Positions 44,541 through 55,900 of a stretch of DNA of 64,000 nucleotides are shown one piece after another (the stretch's first letter is position 1; the number at the start of each line of letters is the position of its first letter). Position numbers and translations under genes: made by a program. The notes beneath the pieces were generated by a model that worked only from the letters and a program-made list of their open reading frames with translations, did no database searches and had not been told where the DNA came from. The stretch comes from Patiria pectinifera (Eukaryota; Echinodermata; Asteroidea; Valvatida; Asterinidae). The stretch is from contig CM057149.1 in assembly GCA_029964075.1 (NCBI GenBank), positions 30,394,197 to 30,458,196 on the forward strand, in the 5' to 3' direction.

Positions 44541-45449
44541 TATAGCATGGACTAGACTGTTCGTGATACCAGCCTATCAAGTCAGTGGCATCGCCGATTA
44601 CAAAAGCCGGGCACATCATTATGTATAGCAGGGAGCCAGAACCAATGTGTATTCTCGATGACATTTTCACCTGTTGTGACTAGACATGTTCAAACATACA
44701 AACGTTGCTAATAGTGTGTAGGTTAAGTAATGTCACGAATCAACCACTAGTGGAAAAATGGTCCCCAATCCTACATGTTCTAAACTGTACAGAACAACTG
44801 TTCTCCAACAATTTATTCTGAACAATAGCTGGCTTATACTTCTACCAGTACTAAGGGGCTTGGTGAACAATCAGGTCATCACATGCATGGATAAAGTCTT
44901 TTGTCAAAAAAAACAACACACAAACATATATTTTGTTGTCAGGTTAAGCCCAATTATATGTCGGGCAATTTAGTGGCACTGTAGTGAGATATGAGATAAA
45001 GTGCCGAGGCTTCTTTCGTAGTTTAGAGTTTAAACAAATTTATTTGGGTAACAGTGGACGCCACTGTCTGACATGAATGAAATTTGCTTCAGTTTTGCTT
45101 TCGTGGAAAGTAGGAGGAATGCAAAGCAACCCAACTACATGTATTTGACGGAACCTAACCCCGCAGGCTTTTCCTACAACCACATTTTACCTAAGTTTAA
45201 GTTTAGTTTTAACGGTTTTCAGGGTTTTCTGTAGTTGATTAGAGCCAACTTTTGTAGTATTTTAAATTGTTTTCCTGAAATGCTTATTTTTCTTCTTCCT
45301 TTCCGTCTTGTTTTGACTGTCTTCCGTCTGAAATAGTTTTGGTTGTTTCCACTTTGAAAGGAAATACAGATGACTAATCATTTAAAAGAAATCGTAATTA
45401 CACTCTGTGTACAAGCACACCTATTGCACTTTATAGTATAGCGGTGACG

Positions 45450-45471
45450 TGTGTGTGTGTGTGTGTGTGTT
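45450..45471. repeat. (GT)n microsatellite
   Basis: Eleven uninterrupted GT dinucleotides, immediately followed by short hairpins at 45491-45550. Confidence 0.9.
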
Positions 45472-45810
45472 CACAAGTTGATCATTCACGATTGATCACC
45501 CGTGAAACGGGCAAGCACCCCGCGCATAGCGGGAGAGGCGAAGCCTCGTAAGATTCTATTTCTGAATGTTAAAAACATCACTGAATTGTTGTTTGTTTAG
45601 CGTTTCCCAAAATAAAACCCTATTTTGGCATCGTAACAATCCGTTGGTGCATGGTGCAATGTGTAAAAGATTCTCAAAGCTGTCAAGGGAATGATGCAAA
45701 AGTCCCATAACTTCAAAATTCTTTCCCTTACTTAGATGAGTGTAGTAATGAATATCCTAAAGCACAAAAACCAGTATTTTCTTTTGCAGTTCCCTTCATC
45801 CAGTGTTACA

Positions 45811-46135
45811 ATAATTAGAATAATAATTTGGGAGGCTAATCATCCTTACTCGCAGCCGAGAAGCTAAATTGCGAAAGACGCGGCTACTACGTGGTCGAGC
45901 TAAAGGCATGTAAAGGTGCCTTTGGCAGCTGCCATACGACCCATGTATGACTAAGGAGCACAGCCAGAAGTGTTTGATTTTTAGGGAGGGAGGCAAACAG
46001 GATAGCCCAGAGAAAAACCCTTGTGGCACAGGAGAGAACCAAGGCACAACTCTAGTCACATATGATCTGCAGCGGGGAATCGAACCCGTGCCACAGTGGT
46101 GAGAGGCAAGCGCTTGACGCACTAGCCGCCCATGT
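45811..46135 (-). mobile_element. tRNA-derived SINE (minus)
   Basis: On the minus strand the head reads GGGCGGCTAGTGCGTCAAGC (A-box region) and GCACGGGTTCGATTCCCCGC (B-box). The body contains TGTGCTCCTTAGTCATACAT and the tail is AATTATTATTCTAATTATT-like at the left edge. It is the same family as 41735-42005. Confidence 0.7.
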
Positions 46136-46924
46136 CACCCTGTGTTGTATTCGAGTCCACCACAAGTCCATCACAAGTCCAGTCACAAGTAACAGGGCCC
46201 GGGAGAACAACAAAATAGTGCCCTTGTTACAATTCATTTGAATAGCTGAATTGAAACTGGAGGACCTTTGTGATGGACTCAAGATGGACTCGGCTACAAC
46301 ACTGCCGTCAACACTACTTCCCATTCAAAGAAACAAAAATATTTCCACACAGTGTTTCTGCACAACAGTTCATAGTATATTACAGACATCGCCATTAAAA
46401 CCAATCACCACACAAAATATCCATTACCATACAGGGTGGCCACCCAAAAAGTTAATAGTTAAACTAGAAATATAGATCACTCCAAAAATTTAGGTTCTAC
46501 TTTTTTTTTTATACATTGTTTGTATACTGAATTATGAACACACCCACATCCAACAATCCAAACCAAGGAAATATTAATTACCCTCTTAGAACCATGAGAA
46601 ACACTCATTTAATTGATCGACACCAGACGAAAGGACTCTTAGAATGAATTTTTCATTCGATTGACATCAAGACGTAGGACTTTAAAGAAAGCACACGGGC
46701 AGAACTTTAAAATACCCTATTTTTGTCAAGAATTGTATCTTGAGGTAGACAAAGACAAACATTTTTTTAAATGAACATAAAGATGATACTACATGTACGT
46801 ATTTCAGAGCACCACCAAAAATAAACAGAATAAGGATAAAACTATTAATTCCCAGAAAAATATCAAAAATGAAATATATGGATAAATGGTACTTTAAACA
46901 TGGTATAAAAATAAAGTAAACTAT

Positions 46925-47650
46925 AAAGGGCAACACTAGAAGAATAACTTGAAGCCACTAAATTCGACCTAGCTCACATCAGGCTAAGAAATCGGCCATA
47001 AACACATAACCACACAATTAAGAACTATCTGATCTTAAAAACAACCCCGACATCGTAGTCAAACCATATGACAAAGGCAGGGGCCTGCATTATGAACCAC
47101 TCAGACTATCTACAAGTGGGTGACCGCCATCTTGAGTCCCATCTTTACACCCAACTGGACCAAGACATTACCCCACAAACCATCACTATGGTTCACAGCA
47201 CTCTGATACCAATGAGCAACAACAAACACATCGACAACGATACTCTGAAATACCTCGACCCACTTCCACAAAACTGTCAATGTCCAACCATGTATTTTCT
47301 CCCCAAAATACACAAAACCCCACCACTGGGAGAACCTTGGACGGTGTACTGATGGGACTCAAGATGGCGGTCACGCACTTGTAGATAGTCTGAGTTGTTC
47401 ATTATGCAGATGTACAAGCCCTACGGCAAAAACTTTGGAATACATAGATTATTTCCTTCTTCCTATAGTAACCGCACAACCCACATATGTCCGCGACACA
47501 GCAGACATTTTGCGCAAACTAGAAGAAAGAAAATTTCCACAAGATATCTAATCACCAGAATAGATGTTGTACACAAATGTCCGACAAACGGAAGCAATCC
47601 AATACTTGCTGTTCTCCTACCCTGCTGCAGTCCGATTTCAAATTTTTGAA
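46925..47650 (+). mobile_element. Penelope-like retroelement remnant (reverse transcriptase region)
   Basis: Plus-strand translation in more than one frame gives KPYDKG-type, ESHLYTQLDQDITPQT, MYFLPKIHKTPPLGEPWT and DVV.LYTN-type blocks. These are in the order expected for Penelope-like reverse transcriptases (K-YDKG, Y-LPK-HK, D-SLYTNI). It is a decayed partial copy with several breaks and cannot be functional. It also contains an inverted duplication (47085-47409). No GIY-YIG endonuclease part was recognised. Confidence 0.8.
47085..47409. repeat. 59-bp inverted duplication inside the Penelope-like remnant
   Basis: 47085-47143 (CTGCATTATGAACCACTCAG to GAGTCCCATC) is repeated in reverse at 47351-47409 with three mismatches, leaving a 207-nt spacer. 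The right arm interrupts the normal order of the reverse-transcriptase region. Confidence 0.85.
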
Positions 47651-48580
47651 TAACTTTGCTTTGGAATTTTCAATTTCAAAAACCAATGCGGCGTTTGAAA
47701 GAGCAAGGTCTATATTTTACTAGTATTGCAATAACTCAAAATTGACCTCCTGCTCAAAAGTGGCTGATTTTGATACACCATGTCACATATTATTATCAGT
47801 ACTTCTGCTATCCATGGCTAGGGAACATCTTAGTGTACTTTCAACAAACTTAAATCTAGCAAAACACCTTTAGAAATGTTAAACGTTTTGTAACTTGAAA
47901 ACAACATATTCGGTAAGTATAATTTCAGACGTGTGGAATACAATGAAAATAGATGTGTAATATATGACAGAAGACTTGTGCATGTTATGAAAAAGTAAAG
48001 TATTTGAGGCAAAAAAATAGGCAAGTTATTTCAGTAGAAGCTTTTGCAGATGAGCTAGAGGCAAATGCATTCTGATGGAAAAATTGTTTGTTCATTTTTT
48101 TTACCCTAATGTTCATCACACCTCTTCCCCCCCCCGACTATTTCTGACCTAAATTTTATTAAAATAAACCTCATCAAATGATTTAGTACCCATCTTCATT
48201 TCCCTAGGGAGAACTAACTACATCAAAATGTGCAGACCTTCTTATTACACTACACACAGATCAACTGTTCTACACAATTGAAAGAATTTGAAATTTACAT
48301 CAAAATTGATCAAGTAATACAGCAAACCAGCAACAGATGTTGTAAATGAAAAGTTCATTCAGGCTAACCTCAGGTCGACCTACGATATGCTTGCCCCCAA
48401 CAGCCATGGATGATGGTCAGGGCGTTCGGTGTTTGGGTCCGTGATTGATAACATCTAGACCCTAAAGACATAAACACAAGCCGCGCAATATGCACTGAAG
48501 AACAACAAATGTGTGTTCTTCGGCAACTGATTTGCCTATTGTAGCTACGTGAAGTCGCTGTTTGCGCCTGGTACAGCGCA

Positions 48581-48718
48581 AGAACTATTGTTGACCAATG
48601 CTTAACCATAGTTCGACTACGGTAAGCTCGAACTCTTTCTAGTCAATGATGGTTGACTATGCTAGTTGACTGTTTGGAACCAGCCTACCGCGGCTGGTCA
48701 CTCAACGATTTATAGCCT
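48581..48718. repeat. Direct repeat, copy 1
   Basis: AGAACTATTGTTGACCAATG at the start and GGAACCAGCCTACCGCGGCT near the end are shared with 49020-49143. The segment contains CCAGCCTACCGCGGCTGG, which can fold. Confidence 0.7.
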
Positions 48719-49019
48719 GGTACAGTGTAATACTTTGGACTAGTGTTTAAGCAGCTAGTGTTTAAGCGGCCAGATATCATCATGGAGACTATCGCTGAAT
48801 GCATTGACCAAGGTTAGTTCCGTAGCAGCGCAAGCAAATCTCCGGTCGACCTTCAGTTTAACCCGCAAAGGGATTTCAAATCTTCACACCTGGTTCTAAA
48901 CTAATCTCTAATTTTCTATTCTGTCACTCACTGCAATGTGTAACCTGTCCAATCTTGTAAGATTCACACCCTCAGGGCAAGATGCTCCAACTTGTTTAAC
49001 GTTGGGCAAGTTCGGGCAA

Positions 49020-49143
49020 GAACTACTGTTGACCAATGGTTCGACTAAAGTTAGCCCGAACTCGGTCTAGTCGGCGATGCTTGACTACGCTAGTCGACTA
49101 TTTGGAACCAGCCTACCGCGGCTGGTCACGCAACAATTTATAG
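49020..49143. repeat. Direct repeat, copy 2
   Basis: Same order of blocks as 48581-48718 (GAACTACTGTTGACCAATGG, then CTAGTCGACTATTTGGAACC and CCAGCCTACCGCGGCTGG), shorter by about 14 bp. It contains the palindrome TAGTCGACTA. A third weak relative (GTTCGACTAGAGTTGTTCGC) is near 49434. Confidence 0.65.
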
Positions 49144-49577
49144 CTGGTTATCAATAGCAATTTCTATAGCATAGTGCAGAGGAGACCAACTATCAACTAA
49201 AATGGAGGAAAATGAAACTGTGTCTGTGAGCGCTTTCATTTTCATTTCACAATTTTCCATGTTAGTTTTAATATGATTATGTCACTTTTGTCACCATTGT
49301 ACAATAATATTGGTGATTATGTAAGATGTCCTAAACTATACACAATCACTATTATTTGTGTTAATAAAGAGAAACAACAAGTGTTGAATAATTGAGCGAC
49401 CGCCATTTTCTAACGGTCGTTGACATGCCAATAGTTCGACTAGAGTTGTTCGCACTTCAATTTCAGTGCGCATGCTCACACACTGCACACTTACGTAGGG
49501 AATAACGTGTGCTTAAACAATGCTCCACTGCTACAAAGTTTAAGTATGGGGAGAATAATATCACCAACTTGTTTCAT

Positions 49578-49805
49578 ATTATAATAGTTTATGCGGTACC
49601 CGCTGCTATGTACACGTACATCAGATTCGAACCACCCAACCGATCCCGTGAGCTCAGTGGTCGAGTGGTAAGACATCTGCACTAGAAAGCAGGAGGTCGT
49701 GGGTTTGAGTCCCACCCGAGTGATTTTTTCCAACTTTCACTCGGGAGTTAACACACTGAGTATACAGTGTTTAAACGTCGGTGAAGAGCAAAACCTAATT
49801 TGATC
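49578..49805 (+). mobile_element. tRNA-derived SINE, 3' flank of HAL
   Basis: Leader GTTTATGCGGTACCCGCTGC, tRNA-like region with GTGAGCTCAGTGGTCGAGTG and GTCGTGGGTTTGAGTCCC, tail ending AAACCTAATTTGAT. It is about 95 percent identical by eye to 39683-39900, 10 kb away, suggesting recent activity. It ends 66 bp from the HAL stop codon, so it may lie in the HAL 3' UTR. Confidence 0.8.
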
Positions 49806-49870
49806 AACTTGTTTTTGTTGTAGTACTAGAGTGCTCTTGGCCACCATTTTTGTAACCGTCGGTGTTCTTT

Positions 49871-49996
49871 TTACTTCATGCGCTTGCGCTTTACAGGGCT
49901 GCTCCCCAAGGAGCTGCCGGTTGGGGAGATGGGCCTAGCTCCCTTCAGATGCTCTGTGTGATAGTTGTCCATGTATGGCTTGACCACTTTCCACAC
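49871..49996 (-). CDS. HAL: HAL last exon with stop codon
   Basis: The acceptor gttgcag/gt is followed by [41 protein letters not shown] and a TAA at 49873-49871. The first half aligns with the vertebrate C-terminus (VWEVAAPYIEKYRMEHIPESRPLSPT). The end differs and finishes with a basic cluster. No clear AATAAA signal was picked out downstream on this strand. Confidence 0.94.
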   Translation of the reverse strand: MWKVVKPYMDNYHTEHLKGARPISPTGSSLGSSPVKRKRMK

Positions 49997-52900
49997 CTGC
50001 AACATGAAATTCCGACAAAAGCAGAGAATGTAGAGAATGCGTCATTCATTGCCTTTATTCTGACTGCATGTGCGGCATGTGTAGCAGTTTAAGATTAACA
50101 CAATTCTCTTCTCTATTAGCTTACTAGTGTACAAATAATGACTGTTTGTGAGTGGAATGGTAAGAATAATTTCATGAGGTGACAGACGGAATGTTCCATT
50201 CCACAAGGCGAAGCCGAGTGGAATGGAACATTGCGTCTTTTATGGCAAATTATTCTTTCCATTGCATGAGTGTAAACATTCATGATTTGTTTTACAAATG
50301 TGTACTGCTCTTTGTAATAAGAGCAGTAAATAATTCTTTTGGGCAAATGGAACATTACCTTCTCTTCTTGTAGTAGCTTAGTAGCTGCCTCAATGTCGGG
50401 GGCCATGTAGCGATCCTTATCCCACGGTCTGTGCATTAAATGGTGAAAAACGAAAACCATAATATTTTTAAACTGAAACTGATATGGCCTACATGCCTCA
50501 TGCATAAGTACGCCCATATTTGTTGTGCACACAATTTTTTCTATGCAGTCTGCGTCAATGAATGACCAACTTATTGCCTGCATGCAAAATGTCCTGCCAT
50601 AGCTCATGTGAGTGGGCCAACCAAAGATTGAATGCTTAATTTGACATAAAGTATCACCGTTTCCTATGTAAAAGTATGTCACTCACGAGCCAATATGTGG
50701 CCCATCAGACCGGCGTTTATCTCCGGTTTCAGTAGCATTGAAACGACTGAGAATATTTCTATTCCCCCTGGATGGGATGCCAGTCCATCGCAGGTTACTC
50801 CCCAGCTAATGCCGGCACCCATTTATACTCCTGGGTAGAGAGAGGCAAAGGAGGTGAAGTGGCTTGCCCAAGGACACAACTTAATGCCCAGCAGCTGGAT
50901 TCGAACCCCTGACCCCCTGATCATGAGTCACAAACCCTAACCGCTAGGCCACACTCCCCAGCTAATGCCGGCACCCATTTATACTCCTGGGTGGAGAGAG
51001 GCAAGTGGGGGTGAAGTGGCTTGCCCAAGGACACAACATAATGTCCAGCAGCTGGATTCGAACCCCTGACCCCCTGATCATGAGTCACAAACCCTAACCA
51101 CTAGGCCGCACTCCCCCTATGTAAAAGACTGCACAAATATTGGGACTACAAAATGAGAAATGAAAGACTCACGCCACAACTGAGCGGACAAGTTTGTAGA
51201 CTTCCTCCAGTGGAGCCGTAGTCTTCAGCGGACGAAGAAACTCGATGCCTTGGCACGCTGCCAACAACTCAATGGCCAGTACTGAATAAAGAAGGAATGG
51301 TTAAGGGGAATGTACATCATTGGCTTTTGCTGTAATTTACAGAAATGAACTATTTAAGGGGTAAGTATAATATATCAAATATTGTTACACTGACAAGTTT
51401 GAAGTTTTGTGTTCGAAAATGCTGGAAAAACCAGGAAAAACAAAAATGTTCAAGTAGTCTGGTTCCCTGACTCCACTTAAGATAAAATGCATCAATTTAT
51501 AGATGCCGGAAAATTGTAAGGTAAGAAAAGCAATCTAGCTGGTCTGCACCCGTTCATGAACATGGAACCAATAGCAAACAAAATTTGGACTGAAAAAAGG
51601 GTAAACTTGGAGCAGTAGTTGAAAAATAGTTAGGTTTTTCCAACGGTGGTCGGCCGACCACCGTTGGAAATTTATACAAAATACCACTTTTCTTGGAAAT
51701 GACTTCACACCAGGTGCCATAATTTTACAGGATGCTTCAGACTTTCATTTACCAACATCCTAGTAAGCTATTTCGTAAAAATTTGGTAGTTTTGTTTTCC
51801 CAATGTTTGCAAATGTTGTATATTCCCTTTAAATAAAGTTGAAATATTTATATTGGGTTGCTGTTTGATAATTAAAAACCAACTCTCTTTCTAAAAGTAA
51901 CAAAAAAATTATGTGGGATATATGTGATGCAATCAAGCTAAATGAGTCGTTTGTCTGGAATTTTCATTGGAAGATACAGGCCAAAATAGGGCCACTTCAT
52001 CACATCACTTTATCACATCTCTTGGTGTTCCAACTTCCATAATTTTTGAACTAAAGATGGTATGATCATGTGGTTTCACAGCAGTAATGCTGAGATGGTG
52101 CTCTTTTCAAATCTGTAATAAAAAAAATTTCGACCAGGGTCGACAAACGACTCATGTAGCTTGATCGCATCACATATGTTGGAAAATCTTCAAGTCTTAA
52201 ATTAGTCTTAGCATGACACTAGACAGAAGTGTTTTGATGTTAAGAGAAAAGTAAAAAAAAAAAACCATCCACCTTGCTCGACATGCTCCACCACGGTCAG
52301 ACATTTTCTGGCTGAGAATCCTCCCATGCTGACGTGATCCTCTTGGTTGGCGCTCGTGGGCAGCGAGTCCACGGACGCCGGGTGAGTCAGCACCTTGTTC
52401 TCAGAAACTACACAGAAAATGGAAAATAGGAATTTGAAAATATTTCAGTTTTTTTTTAATATGTTAACACCAGAAGACATGTGAACACAATCTGGTAATG
52501 CATATAGGGGCTGGTGGCGGGTTAAATCGTCAAGCTTTTCCTGAGTCTCCGGTGGTGGACGTGTATACACGTCAGTGGTTCCCATTGGTTTTGTACACAT
52601 CGTGTTTTGAACTTGAACTTGGCCGCTGTACTGTTGTTGCAGGGCCTCAGAGTGTTGCAAAATAGTTACAGTGGAAAGTATCCTACAAATATTGTACAAC
52701 TGACTCTCAAGAGTCAGTATTTGTGGTGTTTGACTTCATTTTAAAATTTGGTCGACACATCTTGGTTTTTTTTTTAAAGTGTGGGGTTTTTTTGGCCAAA
52801 AATAATCCTGGCGTGGTTAGGGGTTAACATTTGGTTTGCCTTTTACTGACATAATTTCAAAGCACTGTATATTCAGTGCTGCTAGAGAGATTGTGTTTAA

Positions 52901-55900
52901 ATTTTTTTTTATAGGCTTCCTTAAGTGGAACTGGAACCCTCAACCTCCTTATTTTATGCAGGACCGATGAATAGTGATCCTATGCTGTTTTGTGTGTGTG
53001 TTTTACCTAGTGCAGCGGCTGTGCAGTGAGCTATCATGAAACCAGAATTGTTTCCTCCGTCATTTACCAGAAACGCTGGTAATTCACTCAGGGCTACATA
53101 AAACAAACAAAAACCGGCAGTTAAATACGGCCACTCCTTGCAGGGATTATTTGTTTCAAACTGACAGACAATATTTCCTTAGAACTTTTTTTATCCTGAA
53201 TTGCAGGCTGTAAATTACAGACAAATATCCAGGCACTGAGTTCACGGTCTTTGTGTTCCCCAGTAATGGTGGAAGCATTGTGCCAGCCATTGCACAGTGT
53301 GTCTAAAAAAAATTTAAACAAAATATAACAGAATGCCAGACGTAGAATGTGTAACCAACATAGATAGTACAGGTATGGTTTGAAAGATACGCCTTTCTAC
53401 TTAAAAATGAGACATCAAACGTCCAAATCTAATGATTTTTGACAGAGTTATGAGTCATTTTCCAAGAAAGGTCCAATTAACCATGAGACCAAGTTTTCAA
53501 TTTTAGGCATTGGGGTGAAGGTAGCCTAATTGCCTGTGTGTGGATATTTGCCTGGCCTACAAAAATGTGTTTAGCGAGTAAACACAATTCTAAACGCTTT
53601 CTTGCTATCACCTCATGCTAAAAATGTTCAACATGTAAACATGTTTACAAACTAATAGCTAAACACATTTTTGTAGGCCAGGCAATTATCCACACAGAGG
53701 CAATTAGGCTACCTTTGTCCCAATGCCTAAAATTGAAAACTTGATCCCATGGTCAATTTGACCCCTCTCGGAAAACTACTCATAACTCTGTCAAAAATTA
53801 TCAGATTTGAACGTTTGATGTCTCATTTTACAGTAAAAAGGCATATCTTTCAAACTACACCTATATTATCTGTGTTACACATTTTACGTGACATTCCGTT
53901 ATATTTTTTTTGAGACACTTTACAAATCAACTGCTTCAGGACGACTACTCAATACAAATTCTTTCGCCATTACCGCGGGGACCACCGTGAGTGTACAGTG
54001 TCTATGTGCCTGGCTTTGTCTATATTGGTGGGGCATCTCTTAACAGGGAGTCTGTCCTCTAATAAAACAATCTGCACTTTTTCATCTTAAAATACCAGAT
54101 AAATATGATGTAAAGTGTTAATCTGGGATAACAACGCAGTGCCCCTCGAAGCGTTTGCCTCTAAGACTCCACTTTTCAACTTCACTCGCTGTCAACTTCT
54201 TGCATGCTAGTATTGTCCCGCCTTGGTTCGTATGTCCTTTGTAGTGTATGTGTGGTACACACACCAACACATTGGGCACCTCGATCATCGACAAAAACAA
54301 ACGTTAGTCCCAGAATAAAGATCTGACTTAGAATTGTGCACATCCACAGAAACGTCCTTGTCACCTAGTGAGAAACAAACGCTGTCTGGAAATGTCTACA
54401 AATGGATGTTAGATTCTTCTCATGATGCACTCTATGCTGGAAGAGCAGGACTTGCTTTTGTTTTGTGAATCTGGCCAGCAGACTCTTGACCTTTGACATT
54501 CAGTTTTTGTGACCCCTGACCTCTCAGTTACGGCTGGCACGTGACCTTTGTGGGAAAGGGTTGACCTACAATCAACATACATGGATTAACAAGTCTTTCA
54601 GTTCGGCGTTCGCTGATGCATGCCAGCTCGTGGACACCGATAGCAAGATAGTCCAGCACCTGTTCGAATGAGAGACCAATCAAAATCATTCATAAATTTG
54701 AAACGATTTTATGAGCTTTGGAAGCACAAGTGAGATTGGTGGACCCCCACCCCCCCCCCAAAAAAACGATCCCACAAACACAAACTGGAGTTACAAGTTA
54801 TCATGACTGAGTATATCACTATTCATATTGTTTCAAAGTCAAGTTTCTTTAACTAAAATTGTTAGCTAATTGTTTTAGCAATATTTTCGCCAAACGCATT
54901 TTTCTCGCTGAGCTTCATGACTTTTTAGCTTCAAGTCTAGCGCACGATTCGATACCTAGATTTATGTGATAATTGATTCTTCAAGACTGTGGCCTAGAAC
55001 TGCAGGGCTTGATGTCATCGGTCTGATCATGCTACCCCGGATTGACCCGACGATTGTTGCACTGGTGATGAGACCAAACTGTCGTTACAAATGTGACCCT
55101 GAACTGAAATTAAATTGGTTACAATACATTTGGTATCTTTTGGAAAGCTCTGTATTTTAACAGTATGTTCAGATTTCCCCCCAAAAAACCTGCTTTTGTG
55201 TCACTAAAAATTGGTTGAAAGTGCTGACCATTTGTGGCCATTACAGTCAATTTACTTCTAGTTGCTGGTTACTGAGGTGTTATAAAAAGCACCAAATCTT
55301 TTACTCATATATGAAACCTTTTCCGTACTTACATAATGTGTTCAACAGGTTGTGCATGCAATTGTGCTGGTACTAAAGTACATGTTGCCGACTATTTGCA
55401 AGTGTATCATCTAGTGCATCAGAACACTAAACTCTGTGAGCTTGTATTTTATCAGTGCCTAAAATGAGGAAATAAATATGGTCAGATTTAATAGAAAATG
55501 GGACAAACCTTGGCAGGGTACTCCCCGTGAAAGTTGCCACCAGAAATTGTCTCTTGACGATCAGCAAATACCATCTGGTAAACAGGTCAAGTCAAGGAAC
55601 AACAGCCAAATTTCATTTGTCTCATGGAAAATATATTCGTAGAAAATTGATAGGGTCTGGAAACAAAACATTCAGGCCATCAGCCTGGGGGTTTGGTCGG
55701 TATCAAAGGAGGGGAATAATGGTTATTGTGATTTTTGGCAAGGTATACATCCCTGTAGTTGGAAACTAAGTGATAGCATAGCATCAGTGGCAGCTTTTTG
55801 GGTGCTATCACTTAAAAAAAAAAATGGCAGCCAAAACATGTTTGTTACCATTATAATTAATCCAGTTCAAGCATATTGGCGGCCATTGTGAAAACAAAAA

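Larger units (their letters stand above)
43511..49870. other. Tail-to-tail intergenic region between UROC1 and HAL
   Basis: 6.4 kb between the two stop codons, with no further gene recognised. It contains a foldback (44158-44540), a GT microsatellite (45450-45471), a SINE (45811-46135), a Penelope-like remnant (46925-47650), a duplicated segment (48581-48718 and 49020-49143) and a SINE (49578-49805). No convincing AATAAA was located for either gene. Confidence 0.6.
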
